This document shows, piece by piece, positions 41,185 through 58,213 of a stretch of 64,000 nt of DNA. The translations under genes were made by a program, and so were the position numbers. The notes below the pieces were generated by a model, which did not search any database, had not been told where the DNA came from, and was given only the letters and a program-made list of their open reading frames with translations. Position 1 is the stretch's first letter; every line of letters begins with the position of its first letter. The stretch comes from Deinococcus arboris (lineage in GTDB: Bacteria; Deinococcota; Deinococci; Deinococcales; Deinococcaceae), in the NCBI RefSeq assembly GCF_009755355.1, contig NZ_WQLB01000003.1, positions 221,072 to 285,071 of the forward strand, in the 5' to 3' direction.

Positions 41185-41283
41185 GGTCTGCCCCAGTGTA
41201 GCGGGCCGGGCCAGGGGCCGGGCATCCATCAGAAGGTGCAGCGGCCGTGCGGGAGCGACCTCTTCTGTTTCGCCTGCAGGCGC

Positions 41284-41289
41284 TAAACT
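41284..41289 (+). promoter_or_regulatory. -10 element TAAACT for cmk
   Basis: TAAACT lies 9 bases before ATG 41299 (or 6 before an in-frame TTG at 41296). Confidence 0.4.
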
Positions 41290-41298
41290 GCACAGTTG

Positions 41299-41922
41299 AT
41301 GATTGTGACGATAGACGGCGTGGCAGCCAGCGGAAAATCCAGTGTCTCGGCTGGGGTGGCGCAGGCGCTGGGGGTGCCGTATGTCAGCAGCGGCCTGCTG
41401 TACCGCGCCGCGACCCTGCTGGGCCTGGAGGCCGGAACGGATCTGGGCGACGCCAGGGCGCTGCTGACCTGTCTGGAGGCGGCCCCGCCTCGCCTGGAGC
41501 CGCTGGCCAGCGGCAACCGCGTGTGGCAGGGCGGGCGCGACCTGACCCCCGACCTCCATTCCAGCCGCGTGGACAGCGGTGTAAGTGTGGTTGCGGCGCT
41601 GCCGGGCGTAAGGGCCTGGGTGGACGCCCAGCTGCGCGCCCTGCCGCAGCCGTTTGTGGCCGAGGGCCGCGATATGGGCACCGCCGTTTTTCCGCAGGCC
41701 GGAGCCAAGTTCTACCTGACCGCCAGCCCCCGCGTGCGGGCCGAGCGCCGCGCCTCTGAGCGCCCCGAAGAGGTTGACGCCATTGAGGCGGCGCTGGTCG
41801 AGCGTGACCGCCTGGATACCTTGCAAAGCGTGCCTGCCGAGGATGCTCAGGTCATTGACACGGGTGGGCTGAGCCTGCAAGGGGTCATTGACGCCGTCTT
41901 GGCCGGGCTGCCACGTGCCTGA
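41299..41922 (+). CDS. cmk: (d)CMP kinase
   Basis: The 207-residue protein has the P-loop [15 protein letters not shown] at the N-terminus, the CMP-binding insert, and [16 protein letters not shown] of the NMP-kinase family. It phosphorylates CMP and dCMP with ATP. ATG 41299 fits the family start; a TTG at 41296 would add one residue. Confidence 0.95.
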   Translation: MIVTIDGVAASGKSSVSAGVAQALGVPYVSSGLLYRAATLLGLEAGTDLGDARALLTCLEAAPPRLEPLASGNRVWQGGRDLTPDLHSSRVDSGVSVVAALPGVRAWVDAQLRALPQPFVAEGRDMGTAVFPQAGAKFYLTASPRVRAERRASERPEEVDAIEAALVERDRLDTLQSVPAEDAQVIDTGGLSLQGVIDAVLAGLPRA

Positions 41923-41965
41923 TAGGAGGGTGAGGGCCGCCCACCTGCCTCATCCCAAAACCCGG

Positions 41966-41971
41966 TACGGT
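41966..41971 (+). promoter_or_regulatory. -10 element TACGGT
   Basis: TACGGT lies 6 bases before ATG 41978. Confidence 0.5.
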
Positions 41972-41977
41972 GGTCCC

Positions 41978-42514
41978 ATGCGCGCTGCCCTCCCCGCCTT
42001 GCTCCTGCTGTCCTTGCTCTCGGCCTGCCGCCCGCAGGAGGTGCGTCCGCCCGACGCCTACGCCCTGAGTGGCACCATTGCTGGCGACTGGGGCGCCGCG
42101 CCCCGCCTGCGCCTGGCGCTGGTGGGCACAGGCGTACCGGTGGCCGTGACCAACACCAGCGCCATTGGCCAGAACGTCGTGAGCAGCGGCCCGAACACCT
42201 GGCAGTTCGGCTTTGATCTGCCGGGCATTCCGGCGGTGACGGGCGTGTATCAGGTCATCGCCTTCGACGACGCCAACAACAACGCCCGGTATGACGTGGG
42301 CGAGACCTTTGCGCGCAACCGGCAGTGGCTGGTGTACAGCCCAGTTTCAGGGACAGTGGACACGGTAGAGATTCCAGAATTCCTGGGGGGCGGCGAGCTG
42401 CTGCCGGCCATGACCGTGACGCGCGGCTGGAATCTGTATGACCGCAGTGTGGCGCTGGGCGCCGGTAATCCCAGCCCCTTTACGCGGCTGACCAGCTACA
42501 CCCTGAGCCGCTGA
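41978..42514 (+). CDS. Hypothetical lipoprotein, 178 residues
   Basis: The signal peptide ends LLSACRPQ, so a lipidated Cys is likely. The mature protein has a beta-rich fold with FDDANNNARYDVGE, similar to an EF-hand-like calcium loop. I do not recognise the family. It stands between cmk and an esterase gene with separate promoters. Confidence 0.75.
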   Translation: MRAALPALLLLSLLSACRPQEVRPPDAYALSGTIAGDWGAAPRLRLALVGTGVPVAVTNTSAIGQNVVSSGPNTWQFGFDLPGIPAVTGVYQVIAFDDANNNARYDVGETFARNRQWLVYSPVSGTVDTVEIPEFLGGGELLPAMTVTRGWNLYDRSVALGAGNPSPFTRLTSYTLSR

Positions 42515-42600
42515 GCCGCCGCTGCGGCATGAGGGCTGGCCCAGTGAAGCCTCAAGACGGGAACGGTGGCCAGGCCGCAGTCTCGCCTCTTGCCGCCCCC

Positions 42601-42606
42601 TAGCCT
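42601..42606 (+). promoter_or_regulatory. -10 element TAGCCT
   Basis: TAGCCT lies 6 bases before ATG 42613. Confidence 0.5.
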
Positions 42607-42612
42607 GACGCC

Positions 42613-43578
42613 ATGCGCCGCCTGTTGCCACTGACCCTGCTGCTGACGCCCCTGGCCCTGGCCCAGTCCGACGCGGCGCTGGCGGCGGTGGACGCCGCGC
42701 AGATGAGCATTCCCGCTGCCCGGCAAAAGGCCTATCCCGGCAGCGCCCTGACGGTGAGGCAGACCCTGGCGGCAGGCAGCACCTACACCCGCCAGGTGGT
42801 GAGCTACCAGTCGGACGGCCTGCGCATCAACGCGCTGCTGACGGTGCCGCGCGGGACGCCGCCCAAAGGTGGCTGGCCCGCCATCGTCTTCAACCACGGC
42901 TATATCCCGCCCAACGTCTACCGCACCACTGAGCGCTACGTGGCCTATCAGGACGCCTTTGCGCGGGCAGGCTTCGTCACCCTGAAAAGTGACTACCGGG
43001 GTCACGACAGCAGCCAGGGCGAGGCGCTGGGCGGCTACTATGCGCCGGGCTACACCACCGATGTCATGAACGCGCTGAGCAGCCTGAAACGAGATGGCCG
43101 GGTCAACGCCGCACGTATCGGCATGTGGGGGCACTCGATGGGCGGGTTTCTGACCCTGCGGGCGATGGTCATTGACCGGCAAGTGAAGGCTGGGGTCATC
43201 TGGGCGGGCGTGGTGGGCGATTACCACCAGCTCCTCAACGAATGGAACAACCCTGTGCCGGCCTCCATTCCGGCCCGCATCCTGAACCTGCGCAAACAGG
43301 CCGTGGCAAAGTACAGCACCCCGCGCCAGAACCCGCAGTTCTGGAACCAGCTCAGTGCCACCTCCTACCTGCGCGATCTGGGCGGCCCCGTGCAGCTGCA
43401 CATAGGTACGGCAGACAAGGAGGTGCCGGTGGCCTTTCACACTTCGCTGGCCACCCGCCTGAAGGCCCTGGGCAAGCCGGTGCAGAATTACGTCTACCCC
43501 GGCGACAACCACGACCTGAGCCGCAACCTGCGCGTGGCCCTTGACCGCAGCGTCAAGTTCTTTCAGCAGCACCTGTAA
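42613..43578 (+). CDS. Secreted alpha/beta hydrolase
   Basis: The 321-residue protein has a signal peptide (MRRLLPLTLLLTPLALAQ) and an alpha/beta hydrolase fold of the prolyl-oligopeptidase/dienelactone hydrolase type. The oxyanion region is NHGY, the nucleophile Ser is in GHSMGG, and the catalytic His is in GDNHDLS near the end. The substrate may be an ester or peptide. Confidence 0.88.
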   Translation: MRRLLPLTLLLTPLALAQSDAALAAVDAAQMSIPAARQKAYPGSALTVRQTLAAGSTYTRQVVSYQSDGLRINALLTVPRGTPPKGGWPAIVFNHGYIPPNVYRTTERYVAYQDAFARAGFVTLKSDYRGHDSSQGEALGGYYAPGYTTDVMNALSSLKRDGRVNAARIGMWGHSMGGFLTLRAMVIDRQVKAGVIWAGVVGDYHQLLNEWNNPVPASIPARILNLRKQAVAKYSTPRQNPQFWNQLSATSYLRDLGGPVQLHIGTADKEVPVAFHTSLATRLKALGKPVQNYVYPGDNHDLSRNLRVALDRSVKFFQQHL

Positions 43579-43623
43579 CGGCGCGCCCTGACCTTGCGGC
43601 CGCGCGTGCTGGGCCGGCCACCT

Positions 43624-44400
43624 TTACTCTGAGGATCTTGGCAGTCCGTAGACCCGCTGGGCGTTTTCGTCTGTCAAACGCTCCAGTTCAGCGGGGGTCA
43701 GGCCGCGCAGCGCCGCAATGAACTCCAGCGTGTAGCGCACGTAACCGGGCCGGTTGGGCTTACCCCGCTTGGGGACTGGGGCCAGGAAAGGCGCGTCGGT
43801 TTCCACCAACAACTGGGAGAGGGGCACCTCACGCGCCGCCGCATGAATCTCGGCGGCGTTCTTGTAGGTCGTGTTGCCGGCAAACCCGAAATAGGTGTGG
43901 TCACTGCGCTCCAGCCCAAAGCGCAGCAGGTCCGCGTGTCCACTGAAACAGTGCAGGATGACCGGCACCTCTGGCCAGGCCCGCAAGACCTCCATGACCC
44001 CCTGGTGGGCGCTGTCCTGGCCAGCCTTGTCGCGGGTGTGAATGACCAGCGGCTTGCCCGCGCGGCTGGCCAGGTCCAGCTGCCACTCGAAGGCGGCGCG
44101 CTGCACTGAGCGCTGGTCCGCGTTCCAGTAGTCGTCCAGGCCGCTTTCGCCAATGCCCACCACGCGCGGGTGCCGGGCCAGGGCTTCCAGTTCGGCGCGG
44201 GTGTCAGGGCTGTCCTGGTCGGCGTCGGTGGGGTGCAGGCCCACGGTGGCATACACGTCAGAGAACTGCTCGGCCAGGGCCACTGCATTTCGGGCATGCT
44301 GAACGCTGGCGCCAATGCAAACCATGGCGCTCAGGCCCAGCTCAGAGCGCGCGCTCGCCGGGTCGTCCAGGTAATCCAGATGGGTGTGCGTGTCGATCAT
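43624..44400 (-). CDS. TatD family metal-dependent hydrolase
   Basis: The 258-residue protein begins IDTHTHLD with the metal-binding H5 and H7, and has [11 protein letters not shown] (Glu), HTRDKAG, ILHCFSG and VETDAPFL later. TatD proteins are 3'-to-5' DNA exonucleases and D-aminoacyl-tRNA-type hydrolases linked to oxidative DNA repair. Confidence 0.94.
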   Translation of the reverse strand: MIDTHTHLDYLDDPASARSELGLSAMVCIGASVQHARNAVALAEQFSDVYATVGLHPTDADQDSPDTRAELEALARHPRVVGIGESGLDDYWNADQRSVQRAAFEWQLDLASRAGKPLVIHTRDKAGQDSAHQGVMEVLRAWPEVPVILHCFSGHADLLRFGLERSDHTYFGFAGNTTYKNAAEIHAAAREVPLSQLLVETDAPFLAPVPKRGKPNRPGYVRYTLEFIAALRGLTPAELERLTDENAQRVYGLPRSSE

Positions 44401-44467
44401 GCCTGCAGGCTAGCGCTGTCCAGCCCCGTCCCATGCAGTCCCCACCACTCTCATGAGAGGCCCGCGC

Positions 44468-44473
44468 TAGAGT
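44468..44473 (+). promoter_or_regulatory. -10 element TAGAGT for the LptC/LptA-like operon
   Basis: TAGAGT lies 7 bases before GTG 44481, which favours this start over an in-frame GTG at 44472. Confidence 0.55.
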
Positions 44474-44480
44474 GCGAGCC

Positions 44481-45089
44481 GTGCAGAAAACTGGCCTCTA
44501 CGCCCTGGCGGGCATCACCCTCTTTGCGCTGACGTTTGCGTTGTTGCCGACAGGCGGCCACGTGGCCGATACCGGCGCGACCCTCTCGGGCGTGGAGCTC
44601 AAGCTCTATCCCTCGCGTGACCCGGACGCGGTCTGGAGCTTCCGCGCGGCCAATGTAGAAAGCGACCCCGAGCAGAACCGCACCTACCTGAGCGGCCTCT
44701 CGGGTGGACAGCGGGTGGTGAAGGAACGTGATGATCAGAACCGGCTGACCGGACGTGAGGTGCTGGACGCGCGCCTAACGGCACCAGACCTGACGATTGA
44801 CGGCCAGGACAACATGACCACCCGTCAGGCCCGCATCACGCTGGTGCGCGAGTGTGCCGACATTGACCTGACTGGTACGGATAAGACACCCGTGAAGATT
44901 GAACAGGGCCGAGGATTCGCCGCTCCGGTGGCAGAAGTGGAGTCACCCTTTTTTGACGCACACTACGAGAAATTGCAGATGACCTTCGACTTCAATATTG
45001 AAGACGTGGACAACAGCCGCTCTACGACCACTTCCGACCTTGACACCACCGAGCGCTGTGTGGACGGCAAGCGCGTCCCAGGCGCCTGA
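44481..45089 (+). CDS. LptC-like protein
   Basis: The 202-residue protein has one N-terminal membrane helix (about 6-24) and a periplasmic beta-jellyroll region with [19 protein letters not shown], the topology of LptC/YrbK. In LPS-producing bacteria LptC links the inner-membrane exporter to LptA. It is followed after 17 bases by an LptA-like gene. In Deinococcus, which lacks classical LPS, it may carry another glycolipid. Family assignment is by layout and context rather than a strong motif. Confidence 0.6.
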   Translation: MQKTGLYALAGITLFALTFALLPTGGHVADTGATLSGVELKLYPSRDPDAVWSFRAANVESDPEQNRTYLSGLSGGQRVVKERDDQNRLTGREVLDARLTAPDLTIDGQDNMTTRQARITLVRECADIDLTGTDKTPVKIEQGRGFAAPVAEVESPFFDAHYEKLQMTFDFNIEDVDNSRSTTTSDLDTTERCVDGKRVPGA

Positions 45090-45106
45090 ATATCCCAGGA
45101 GACCCC

Positions 45107-45997
<891 letters not shown>

Positions 45998-46006
45998 ACT
46001 GCCGTG

Positions 46007-47035
46007 ATGACAGGGCAGCGTTGGACAGGGGCCGCCGGGCGCGTGACGGTGGCCCTGCTGCTGGGGCTGGGCGGCGTCGTCTGGGGGCAGACGCAGCCGG
46101 TGCCTTCTGCCCCAGCCCGAACCACGACTCCCCAGGTGCCCCCGGAAGACCTGGCACCAGCGCCAGAGCAGGCGGGCGCCGAGCAGTCCAGCCTGGAACT
46201 GGTGCGCCGCAGCGAAAAAGACGGCAAGAGCCGACGCATCCTGATTGTCAAAACCGGCACCCAGGATGACAGCGGCGTCTTCGTGCTGTGCCAGCCCACC
46301 GAGGACGACCCTGAAGACGCCCCCACCCTGGCGGTGTTTAGCGAGACCGGGGCGGGCGGCGTGCGCCTGACCATTGACAAGAACGTCATCACCGTCCCGC
46401 TGGCGGTGGTCACGCAGTTGCCCCCCAAAGACGGCCAGGAGGGCAGTGACGGCCGGGTCGAAGCCAGCGCCGGCACCGCCCGCTTTCTGGATGAGCCGCC
46501 GCCTGGCAAGACCGACCGCCTGAGCCGCTGTGCCGTCGAGGCCGCGCCCAAACCGGCCGCCGATACAGTGCTGGTCACGCAGGGCCGCACGGAACTCAGA
46601 GGCCAGAAGCTGGTCTATGACAGCGCCGACGGCATCGCCCGCATTGACGGCCCCATCACCTTCAAGCGCAGCAGCGACAAAGACGCCCTCAGCGGCACCA
46701 GCCAGCGCATTGAGGTCAGCGTGGACGATGAAAAGACGACGCTGGTCGGCAACGTGGTCCTGAATTCCGAGGGGGGCCGGGTCAGCAAGGCCGCGCGGGT
46801 GGAATACGACGACGCGAGCAATATTGCCCGTCTGTACGGCACCCCTGAGCAGCCTGCCCAGAGCGTGAAGGGCGGCGACACCCTGAGCGCCGGCACCATC
46901 CTGTACGACCTGGACCGCAACGAGGTGCGGGCGGTCAAGCCCGAAGGCGGCACGATTACCGGCGAGTTTGTCGAAGGCGAGGCAGCGGGGACTCCCTCTA
47001 CCGCACCTCCACCTGCTACCCCTCCTAACCCTTGA
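46007..47035 (+). CDS. LptA/OstA-like protein, second copy
   Basis: From ATG 46007 the protein has 342 residues. A signal peptide (about 1-28, ending VVWGQTQ) is followed by a Pro-rich segment and then a domain with [30 protein letters not shown] and [14 protein letters not shown], repeats like OstA. It ends in a Pro/Thr-rich tail ([14 protein letters not shown]). It may cooperate with the two upstream Lpt-like proteins. Confidence 0.7.
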   Translation: MTGQRWTGAAGRVTVALLLGLGGVVWGQTQPVPSAPARTTTPQVPPEDLAPAPEQAGAEQSSLELVRRSEKDGKSRRILIVKTGTQDDSGVFVLCQPTEDDPEDAPTLAVFSETGAGGVRLTIDKNVITVPLAVVTQLPPKDGQEGSDGRVEASAGTARFLDEPPPGKTDRLSRCAVEAAPKPAADTVLVTQGRTELRGQKLVYDSADGIARIDGPITFKRSSDKDALSGTSQRIEVSVDDEKTTLVGNVVLNSEGGRVSKAARVEYDDASNIARLYGTPEQPAQSVKGGDTLSAGTILYDLDRNEVRAVKPEGGTITGEFVEGEAAGTPSTAPPPATPPNP

Positions 47036-47050
47036 CAAGAGCTACCCGAG

Positions 47051-47084
47051 AAGTGGCCCCGTTCAGGACAGGGCCACTTGTTTT
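47051..47084 (+). terminator. Intrinsic terminator of the Lpt-like operon
   Basis: AAGTGGCCC and GGGCCACTT pair around an 11-base loop; TTGTTTTC follows. Confidence 0.8.
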
Positions 47085-47213
47085 CATTTGGGCTTCTCAA
47101 CTCGGACGCCTTGCTGCCCCGCTTTACCGCTCACAGCGGCTGCCAGCTCCATTGAGAGGTCGAAACATACCCCTCAACCATTCTGGGTTCTGCTGTCAGG
47201 ACCAGGCCAGCCC

Positions 47214-47678
47214 TCACCGGCGCTCAGCTCTCACCGTCAGCACCGGCACCGGGCTTCGGGCCACGATTTTCTCGGCGGTGCTGCCCAGGAAGAAATGTTC
47301 CAGGGCGCCCTGGGCGTGGGTGCCCACCACGATCAGGTCTGCCCCCCAGCGGGCGGCCGCATCCAGCAGGCCCGTCACCGGGTCGCCCACCAGCAGCTCA
47401 ACCTCCTCGCCGCCCTGCATCAGACTCTGGAGACGCCCAGCGTCGGCGTGTTCCAGGGTATTCAAGAGGGCCGGGTCTGGCAGGGCGGGGGTCACGCCAC
47501 CCATTAGGTCGGGGGTCGCCGTCACGCGGGCGTCGGTAACGTGCGCCAGGCACAGCTGCGCGCCGGCAAATCGGGTGCGGGCCAGGGTGAGGGCCGCCTG
47601 CGAGGATGCCGAGAAATCCACACCCACCAGAATCCGGGCGAAGCCACCAGAAGCAGAGGGGTCAGCAAGCTGGGTCAT
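47214..47678 (-). CDS. Universal stress protein
   Basis: From ATG 47678, 6 bases after a minus-strand TACGGT, the protein has 154 residues. The USP ATP-binding pattern G-x2-G-x9-G-(S/T) is present in [20 protein letters not shown], so it belongs to the ATP-binding class. It is divergent from the beta-CASP nuclease gene. Confidence 0.92.
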   Translation of the reverse strand: MTQLADPSASGGFARILVGVDFSASSQAALTLARTRFAGAQLCLAHVTDARVTATPDLMGGVTPALPDPALLNTLEHADAGRLQSLMQGGEEVELLVGDPVTGLLDAAARWGADLIVVGTHAQGALEHFFLGSTAEKIVARSPVPVLTVRAERR

Positions 47679-47758
47679 GCCCTGACCGTACACCGCGCCA
47701 CGGTGAGGGCCGCTGGAGGGTAAAGGGCCGGTAAAGCGGCCGGTCTGTGGTGGCCCCC

Positions 47759-47764
47759 TAGACT
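47759..47764 (+). promoter_or_regulatory. -10 element TAGACT
   Basis: TAGACT lies 5 bases before ATG 47770. Confidence 0.55.
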
Positions 47765-47769
47765 GTCGT

Positions 47770-49233
47770 ATGAACCTCCAGAGTTTTGGGGCGGCGCAGA
47801 CGGTGACCGGCAGCATGCACCTGCTGACGCTGGGCGGGCGTCAGCTGCTCGTGGACTGCGGGCTGTTTCAGGGCGGCGACGACTTAGAGGCCCGCAACCG
47901 CGAGGCCTTTTCCTTCGAGCCGGCCGGGCTGGACGCCGTCCTCCTGACCCACGCGCACCTGGATCATGTGGGGCGGCTGCCGCTGCTGGTCAAACGGGGT
48001 TTTCGCGGCGCGGTGTACTGCACGGCCCCCACGGCCGCGCTGGCCGAAACGGTCCTGCTGGACAGCGCACGCCTTCAGGTGGAGGGCTACCGCCACGACC
48101 TGCGCCGCGCCCGGAGGCAGGGGGTGCCCGACGAGCAGGTACCCCCGCCGCTATACGAAGAGGAGGACGTTCACCGCGCTCTGGCTCTGCTGCGCCCAGT
48201 GCTGACCTTCGGCGAGACCACGGTGGTCGCGGGTGTGCGCGTGACCCCGCAGCGCGCCGGGCACATTCTGGGCAGCGCCTATCTGGTGCTGGACACCCCG
48301 GACGGCCGCCTCATCATGAGCGGCGACCTGGGCAACCGCGAGAGTGGGCTACAACTGGACTTCACGCCGCCGCCGCCGGCTGACGCCATCGTGCTGGAAT
48401 CCACCTATGCCAACCGCACCCACCGCGCCTGGCCAGACACCCTGGCCGAATTCAGCGCGGCGCTGCGGGCCAGCATGCGCCAGGGCGGCAAAATCCTGAT
48501 TCCCAGCTTCGCCATCGAGCGCACCCAGACTATCCTCCATACCCTGAAAGAACTGATGGACAGCGGGGAGGTGCCGCGCCTGCCCGTCTTTCTGGATTCC
48601 CCGATGGCGGCGCGCGCCACCCACGAGTATTTCGAGTTCGGGGATGAGCTGGTGCCGCCGGTCAGAGACGCCCTGCAAGCGGGCGAGGACCCCTTCCGGC
48701 CAGGCACGCTGCATGTGGTCAACACCAGCGCCGAGTCCCAGCGCATCAACCGCTACGACGGCCCGGCCATCATTCTGGCGGGCAACGGCATGATGACCGG
48801 CGGGCGCATCCAGCACCACCTCAAGCACCACCTCTGGAAACCGGGGACCAGCCTGATTATCGTGTCGTACCAGTCGCCCAGCAGCCTCGGCGGGCGCATT
48901 GTGGGCGGGGCCGACACGGTGCGCATTCTGGGCGAGGAGGTGGCGGTGCGCGCGCAGGTGCACACCATCGGGGGCTTTTCCGCCCACGCCGATCAGGACG
49001 ACCTGCTGGCCTTTCTGGAGGCGGCCGGGCAGCCACACGTCTGGCTCGTGCACGGCGAGAACGAGGTCATGGCCGAATTTCTGCCGGTGCTGGCCGCGCG
49101 TGGCCTGAAGGGCGACATCGTGCCAGACCGGCAGGTGGTGGACCTGACTGGCACCGGCTTTCCGAACGGCACACCTCCGGGATTTCACATCGAGACCCGT
49201 GACCGCGCGGCCCAGACCGCCGGGGGCGAGTAA
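47770..49233 (+). CDS. MBL-fold beta-CASP ribonuclease
   Basis: The 487-residue protein has the metallo-beta-lactamase motif THAHLDHVG (H61, H63, D65, H66) and later the beta-CASP segment ([20 protein letters not shown]) plus a C-terminal [16 protein letters not shown]. It belongs to the CPSF-like RNA-specificity group, distinct from the RNase J gene at 56245. It is probably an RNA endo- or exonuclease. Confidence 0.92.
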   Translation: MNLQSFGAAQTVTGSMHLLTLGGRQLLVDCGLFQGGDDLEARNREAFSFEPAGLDAVLLTHAHLDHVGRLPLLVKRGFRGAVYCTAPTAALAETVLLDSARLQVEGYRHDLRRARRQGVPDEQVPPPLYEEEDVHRALALLRPVLTFGETTVVAGVRVTPQRAGHILGSAYLVLDTPDGRLIMSGDLGNRESGLQLDFTPPPPADAIVLESTYANRTHRAWPDTLAEFSAALRASMRQGGKILIPSFAIERTQTILHTLKELMDSGEVPRLPVFLDSPMAARATHEYFEFGDELVPPVRDALQAGEDPFRPGTLHVVNTSAESQRINRYDGPAIILAGNGMMTGGRIQHHLKHHLWKPGTSLIIVSYQSPSSLGGRIVGGADTVRILGEEVAVRAQVHTIGGFSAHADQDDLLAFLEAAGQPHVWLVHGENEVMAEFLPVLAARGLKGDIVPDRQVVDLTGTGFPNGTPPGFHIETRDRAAQTAGGE

Positions 49234-49423
49234 GACGGGTTTTGAATCAGTCCCTAACACCTTTTAGGCTCAACTCGACTGGAAGGTCCGCAGAATTGCG
49301 GAATGAGAAGACATCCTGGCACCTGGAGAAGCAGCCGGTCTTGCCCTCGGCTGTGTTGCCGAGCTGGACGGGCGCCGCAACACCTCCACACGCCCTCATG
49401 CCCAGCCGCTACTCTAGAGGTCC

Positions 49424-49924
49424 ATGAAACGCGCGTTGCCCCTGGCTTCCCTGTTCCTGTTTGCCCTGACAGCTTGCGGCTCTAAAGCCATTGATGGCGT
49501 GCAGACCTTCAAGTACGACGGCGGCGACCACCGCACCGGCTCGCTGCTGTACGCCGAAAACCCGCCGGCTGGCGGCGCCCACAACGCCAGCTGGCAGAAC
49601 TGCGGCGTCTATGACCGGCCGCTGTACAACGAGTACGCCGTGCACAGCATGGAACACGGGGCGGTGTGGATCACCTACCGCCCGGACCTCGACAAAGCCC
49701 AGGTGGACCAGCTGAAAGGGCTGGTGGAAGGCCGGCCCTACACGCTGCTCAGTCCCTACGAAGGCCTGGACAAGCCGGTCGCGGCCAGTGCCTGGGGCGC
49801 CCAGATCAAGGTTGACAGCGCAGGCGACGAACGCCTCAAAGCGTTCCTGGACAAGTACGAGCAAGGTGCCACTGCCCCCGAGCGCGGCGCCTCGTGCAGC
49901 GGCGCCTACAGCGAAACGCGCTGA
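49424..49924 (+). CDS. DUF3105 lipoprotein
   Basis: The 166-residue protein has a signal peptide ending FALTACG and the DUF3105 core [20 protein letters not shown] and [13 protein letters not shown]. This family is common in Deinococcus and actinobacteria; the function is unknown. The conserved His and Cys could bind a metal. Confidence 0.9.
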   Translation: MKRALPLASLFLFALTACGSKAIDGVQTFKYDGGDHRTGSLLYAENPPAGGAHNASWQNCGVYDRPLYNEYAVHSMEHGAVWITYRPDLDKAQVDQLKGLVEGRPYTLLSPYEGLDKPVAASAWGAQIKVDSAGDERLKAFLDKYEQGATAPERGASCSGAYSETR

Positions 49925-49941
49925 GCACGAAGGATAGAAAG

Positions 49942-49966
49942 AGCCCCCGGCCAATCACCGGGGGCT
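49942..49966. terminator. Terminator between DUF3105 and lon genes
   Basis: AGCCCCCGG and CCGGGGGCT pair around a 7-base loop; TTTGTT follows on the plus strand. Its place between convergent genes suits both. Confidence 0.8.
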
Positions 49967-49981
49967 TTGTTCTTGGGTCTC

Positions 49982-52417
<2,436 letters not shown>

Positions 52418-52494
52418 GCTTGCTCCTTGGGTCGCGCTGCGCTGGGCCGCGCGTGAATGGGTCAGTGTATCGCAGGGAAGAACAACGAAAAATA

Positions 52495-52536
52495 CCCCCG
52501 CACGGTGTCCCCAGAGTCTAGGGACGGGCGCGGGGG
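52495..52536 (-). terminator. Terminator after clpX
   Basis: On the minus strand CCCCCGC pairs with GCGGGGG, with a nested GTCCC/GGGAC stem, and TATTTTT follows. It separates clpPX from lon. Confidence 0.75.
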
Positions 52537-52558
52537 AATGCTGTAAGCTCTGTTGCGT

Positions 52559-54366
<1,808 letters not shown>

Positions 54367-54396
54367 AAGGGCGATTATCGCACGGGACGGAAAACG

Positions 54397-54402
54397 TAAA
54401 GT
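54397..54402 (+). promoter_or_regulatory. -10 element TAAAGT
   Basis: TAAAGT lies 7 bases before GTG 54410 and overlaps an in-frame GTG at 54401, favouring the downstream start. Confidence 0.5.
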
Positions 54403-54409
54403 GTCAAAG

Positions 54410-55042
54410 GTGGGGAGTCAAGGCGGGCAGCAGCCAGAAGACACGCGCGCCAGGGACGCGCTGCTCGCCTTGCTGGCGGCGCAAGCAGAGGGCTGGGGGC
54501 TTACCGAGGAAAAAGAAAGTGTGCGGGGAACAGAGTTCCGACGGAGGCTCACTCACAGCACGCAGTCACTTGAGTGCGGCATAACTTGGCGCAGGCGAAG
54601 TTGGCGCGTTCGCCTCTCAGGCCGGGTGACTTATCAAGTGCTCGCTCAAGGCCAGGAGACGAGGGTCGCGTTTCCCAGTAGCCCAGACTGGCTCGATGCA
54701 ACTCAGCCACATGAATGGCTGCTCGTTCCCCATGCCAAAGAGGAAGGTATCCACCTAATAGCGGCAGAAGTAGAAGCGAGTTGTACCCAAACGCTGCTGC
54801 CCTTTCTAAATCAGGTTTCGGCTCCTGAAGGCTTACTGGCGTTCATGGTGGACATCAACCAGCCACTCAAGCTGCTGATCGCTGGTCCCTGGCCATCTGG
54901 CCCTTTCCGCCGCGCGGCGGCCGTTCTCGAAGCTCTGCTGTCTCCAGACGAATTAGCCCCTGCTCTGGCACAACTCAGCGCAGCCGAATTGGCCTTTCGC
55001 ACCCGCTGGGAAGCGCGGCAAAACGCCGTCCAGCCTTCCTAA
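54410..55042 (+). CDS. Hypothetical protein, AT-richer than its neighbours
   Basis: From GTG 54410 the protein has 210 residues, soluble, with a helical N-terminus ([18 protein letters not shown]), a beta-rich centre ([21 protein letters not shown]) and a helical C-terminus. No family is recognised. By eye the base composition and codon choice (more A/T in third positions) stand out against the lon/clp and aldo-keto genes, so it may be a recent arrival. Confidence 0.65.
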   Translation: MGSQGGQQPEDTRARDALLALLAAQAEGWGLTEEKESVRGTEFRRRLTHSTQSLECGITWRRRSWRVRLSGRVTYQVLAQGQETRVAFPSSPDWLDATQPHEWLLVPHAKEEGIHLIAAEVEASCTQTLLPFLNQVSAPEGLLAFMVDINQPLKLLIAGPWPSGPFRRAAAVLEALLSPDELAPALAQLSAAELAFRTRWEARQNAVQPS

Positions 55043-55103
55043 CCACCTTCCCTCCGTACCACCCCCTACAGTCCCCCCACCTTCCTCTCCCCCACCCTGA
55101 GGC

Positions 55104-56147
55104 ATGAACCTTTCTTCTTACCGCACGTTAGGCCGCTCGGGCCTGGTGGTCAGCCCACTGGCGCTGGGCACCATGACCTTCGGCACCGCTCGCTGGGGCG
55201 CCTCCGACGACGAATCTCAGGCGATTTTTAACGCTTACGTGGAAGCCGGCGGCAATTTCATTGACACCGCCGACGTGTATGCCGGAGGCCGCAGCGAGGA
55301 ATGGGTGGGGCGCTTCGTTGCCCAGGGGAAGCTTCGTGAGCGCCTCGTTCTGGCCACCAAGGCCGCCTTCTCCACCGAAAAGGGCAATCCTCACGCCAGC
55401 GGCAACGGGCGCAAGCACCTGCACGCGGCGCTGGACGCCTCGCTGCGCCGCCTGAACACCGACTACATTGACCTGTATTGGCTGCACATCTGGGACATGG
55501 TGACGCCCGCCGAAGAAGTGCTGCAGACCCTGGGCAACTTCGTGCGCGAGGGGCGCATTCAGTACTTCGGATTTTCGAACGTGCCCGCCTGGTACGCCGC
55601 CAAGGCCGCCACGTTGGCCCAGGTGCACGGCGTCCCCGGCCCCATCGCCCTGCAACTGGAATATTCACTGGTGGGCCGCGACCTGGAACGCGAACATGCC
55701 CCTGCGGCGCGCGAGTTGGGGCTGGGCCTGACCCCCTGGAGTCCCCTGGCCGCCGGCTTTCTCACTGGGAAATACACCCGCGAGGACGGTTTGAAGGGCA
55801 CGGCCCAGGGCGAGGGCCGCCTGAACGGTCCCAATCCATTTGGCGACAGCAAATTCACCGAACGCAACTGGCGCACCCTGGACGCGCTGAAGGCCGTGGC
55901 AGCCGAGGTGGACCGCCCACTGGCGCAGGTGGCGCTGGCCTGGGTCGTGGCTCAGCCAGGTGTGACTTCAACGATCATCGGGGCCAGCAGCGCACAGCAG
56001 CTGACCGATAATCTGGCCTCGCTGGACGTTCGGCTGAGTGCCGAGCAGCTGAAGACCCTCAGCCAGGCGAGCGCCCCGGACACCCTCAACTTCTTCTCAG
56101 ACGGTCTGCGCTCCATGATTTTTGGTGGCAGTGACGTGCAAGGCTGA
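55104..56147 (+). CDS. Aldo/keto reductase
   Basis: The 347-residue protein is an AKR barrel. The catalytic tetrad is visible as D (FIDTADVY), Y (same segment), K (VLATKAAFS) and H (LYWLHIWD). NADPH binds near STIIGASSAQQL at the C-terminus. It reduces aldehydes or ketones; the physiological substrate is unknown. Confidence 0.94.
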   Translation: MNLSSYRTLGRSGLVVSPLALGTMTFGTARWGASDDESQAIFNAYVEAGGNFIDTADVYAGGRSEEWVGRFVAQGKLRERLVLATKAAFSTEKGNPHASGNGRKHLHAALDASLRRLNTDYIDLYWLHIWDMVTPAEEVLQTLGNFVREGRIQYFGFSNVPAWYAAKAATLAQVHGVPGPIALQLEYSLVGRDLEREHAPAARELGLGLTPWSPLAAGFLTGKYTREDGLKGTAQGEGRLNGPNPFGDSKFTERNWRTLDALKAVAAEVDRPLAQVALAWVVAQPGVTSTIIGASSAQQLTDNLASLDVRLSAEQLKTLSQASAPDTLNFFSDGLRSMIFGGSDVQG

Positions 56148-56173
56148 ACACCGTAAGCCCGCACTGAATCAGA

Positions 56174-56202
56174 GAAGGCCGCCCCAACTCTGGGCGGCCT
56201 TC
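56174..56202 (+). terminator. Intrinsic terminator of the aldo/keto reductase gene
   Basis: GAAGGCCGCCC and GGGCGGCCTTC form an 11-bp perfect stem with a 7-base loop, followed by TTGG. Confidence 0.8.
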
Positions 56203-56244
56203 TTGGTGAGGGATACAGAGCGCCACGACCGACGCCCCTACTGC

Positions 56245-57918
<1,674 letters not shown>

Positions 57919-58200
57919 GAGGATCTCCGGTGGGCTGGATGCGGCCCCTGGGCGGGGATGCACAGCAGATTGTGAGAGAAGGCGGGGCCACCAGGGGCAG
58001 CCGGGGTGGGGACTGAGTTGTGTCGCTCTGCGCTGGGGCCAGGGGCCGGCAGACATAGAGGCGCGGTCTCACCAACCTAGCACACCCCCGGCGGGGGACA
58101 GCCCGGCAGGCCGCCACCAGCCCCACAAGGGCCGCGAAGTTCAGGAGCGCAAGACCCTGGCGGTCAAGAAACCATCATGAAGGCGCCCCTCATGAGGGGG

Positions 58201-58206
58201 TATCAT
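58201..58206 (+). promoter_or_regulatory. -10 element TATCAT for the OmpR-type regulator
   Basis: TATCAT lies 7 bases before GTG 58214. The 295-base gap to the divergent RNase J start otherwise shows nothing I can name. Confidence 0.5.
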
Positions 58207-58213
58207 CGGCCAC

